Notes under the pieces: model-generated
Seen by the model: the letters and a program-made list of their open reading frames with translations, nothing else
What the model was told of the DNA's origin: nothing
Database searches by the model: none
Position numbers and translations under genes: made by a program
Assembly: GCF_001039355.2 (NCBI RefSeq)
Contig: NW_019773563.1
Span: forward strand, 1 to 26,226
Direction: 5' to 3'
Length of the DNA stretch: 26,226 bases
Source of the DNA: Lingula anatina
Taxonomy: Eukaryota > Brachiopoda > Lingulata > Lingulida > Lingulidae
Part shown: in pieces, positions 26,012-26,226 of the stretch
How positions within the stretch are numbered: position 1 is the stretch's first letter
Layout: each line of letters begins with the position of its first letter

Positions 26012-26226
26012 CTTTAAAAAAAAGTAGAACACATTACATAACAATCTGTTCACGCCTGCCAACCGAAATCTCTGAATGACATAACGTGCACGTACAAACA
26101 AAGGACAAATAAACGTCTTGGTCAGACTCCATACCAAAGTGATTTAATTTTCTATTTATTGCGTTGTTTTTTTTATTTTTATATCTATAAATGATGATGT
26201 CAAATTTACAAAAAAAAAAAAAAAAA

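Overview
This is a eukaryotic genomic window. It is AT-rich, with coding sequence split into exons of 28-238 bp by GT-AG introns of roughly 200-800 bp, many microsatellites, and small inverted-repeat transposons and a tRNA-derived SINE between the exons. Exon content and repeat style fit a marine invertebrate, perhaps a bivalve or other lophotrochozoan; nothing here fixes the species. Single Ns at 1307, 17132 and 23099 look like assembly joints or ambiguous bases. The window starts in poly-T and ends in poly-A, so it may be a whole contig.

The recognisable genes are two tandem, same-orientation (minus strand) copies of a sodium- and chloride-dependent SLC6 transporter, closest by motif to the glycine transporter / neutral amino acid branch. 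Copy A (3525-10556) can be reconstructed across 15 exons whose phases all agree. It gives 637 codons from the first in-frame ATG through TM1-TM12 and a C-terminal 'RPQRDWGP' tail; only a short terminal exon is missing. Copy B (19208-26011) has the same exon order but stops after exon 12 (TM10). The exons for TM11, TM12 and the tail are absent, and about 2.75 kb of unrelated, repeat-rich sequence (16434-19186) stands in their place. Copy B also carries exons 4-7 twice (21579-23098 and 23100-24695), joined at an N. This is either a real intragenic duplication or two haplotypes placed in series.

Layout: 1-1307 is AT-rich with no gene. 1308-3454 is the 3' flank of copy A. 3525-10556 is copy A. 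10557-13301 is intergenic, with poly-A tracts and an inverted-repeat element. 13302-16433 is a second copy of the 3' flank, carrying about 1 kb more than the first. 16434-19186 is the replacement segment, with GACTCC palindromes, a SINE, two unrecognised open frames, a hAT-like element with a direct repeat, and a mirrored AACCGAGGAC array. 19208-26011 is copy B, whose homology to copy A upstream continues to about 26160. The repeated unit is therefore about 12-13 kb.

The two transporters probably arose by tandem duplication and have since diverged. They differ at a TM6 pocket position (Gly in A, Ser in B) that separates vertebrate GlyT1 from GlyT2. Both have Leu where glycine transporters have Trp, which suggests a substrate larger than glycine. 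Four perfect CRE palindromes are kept in both 3' flanks.
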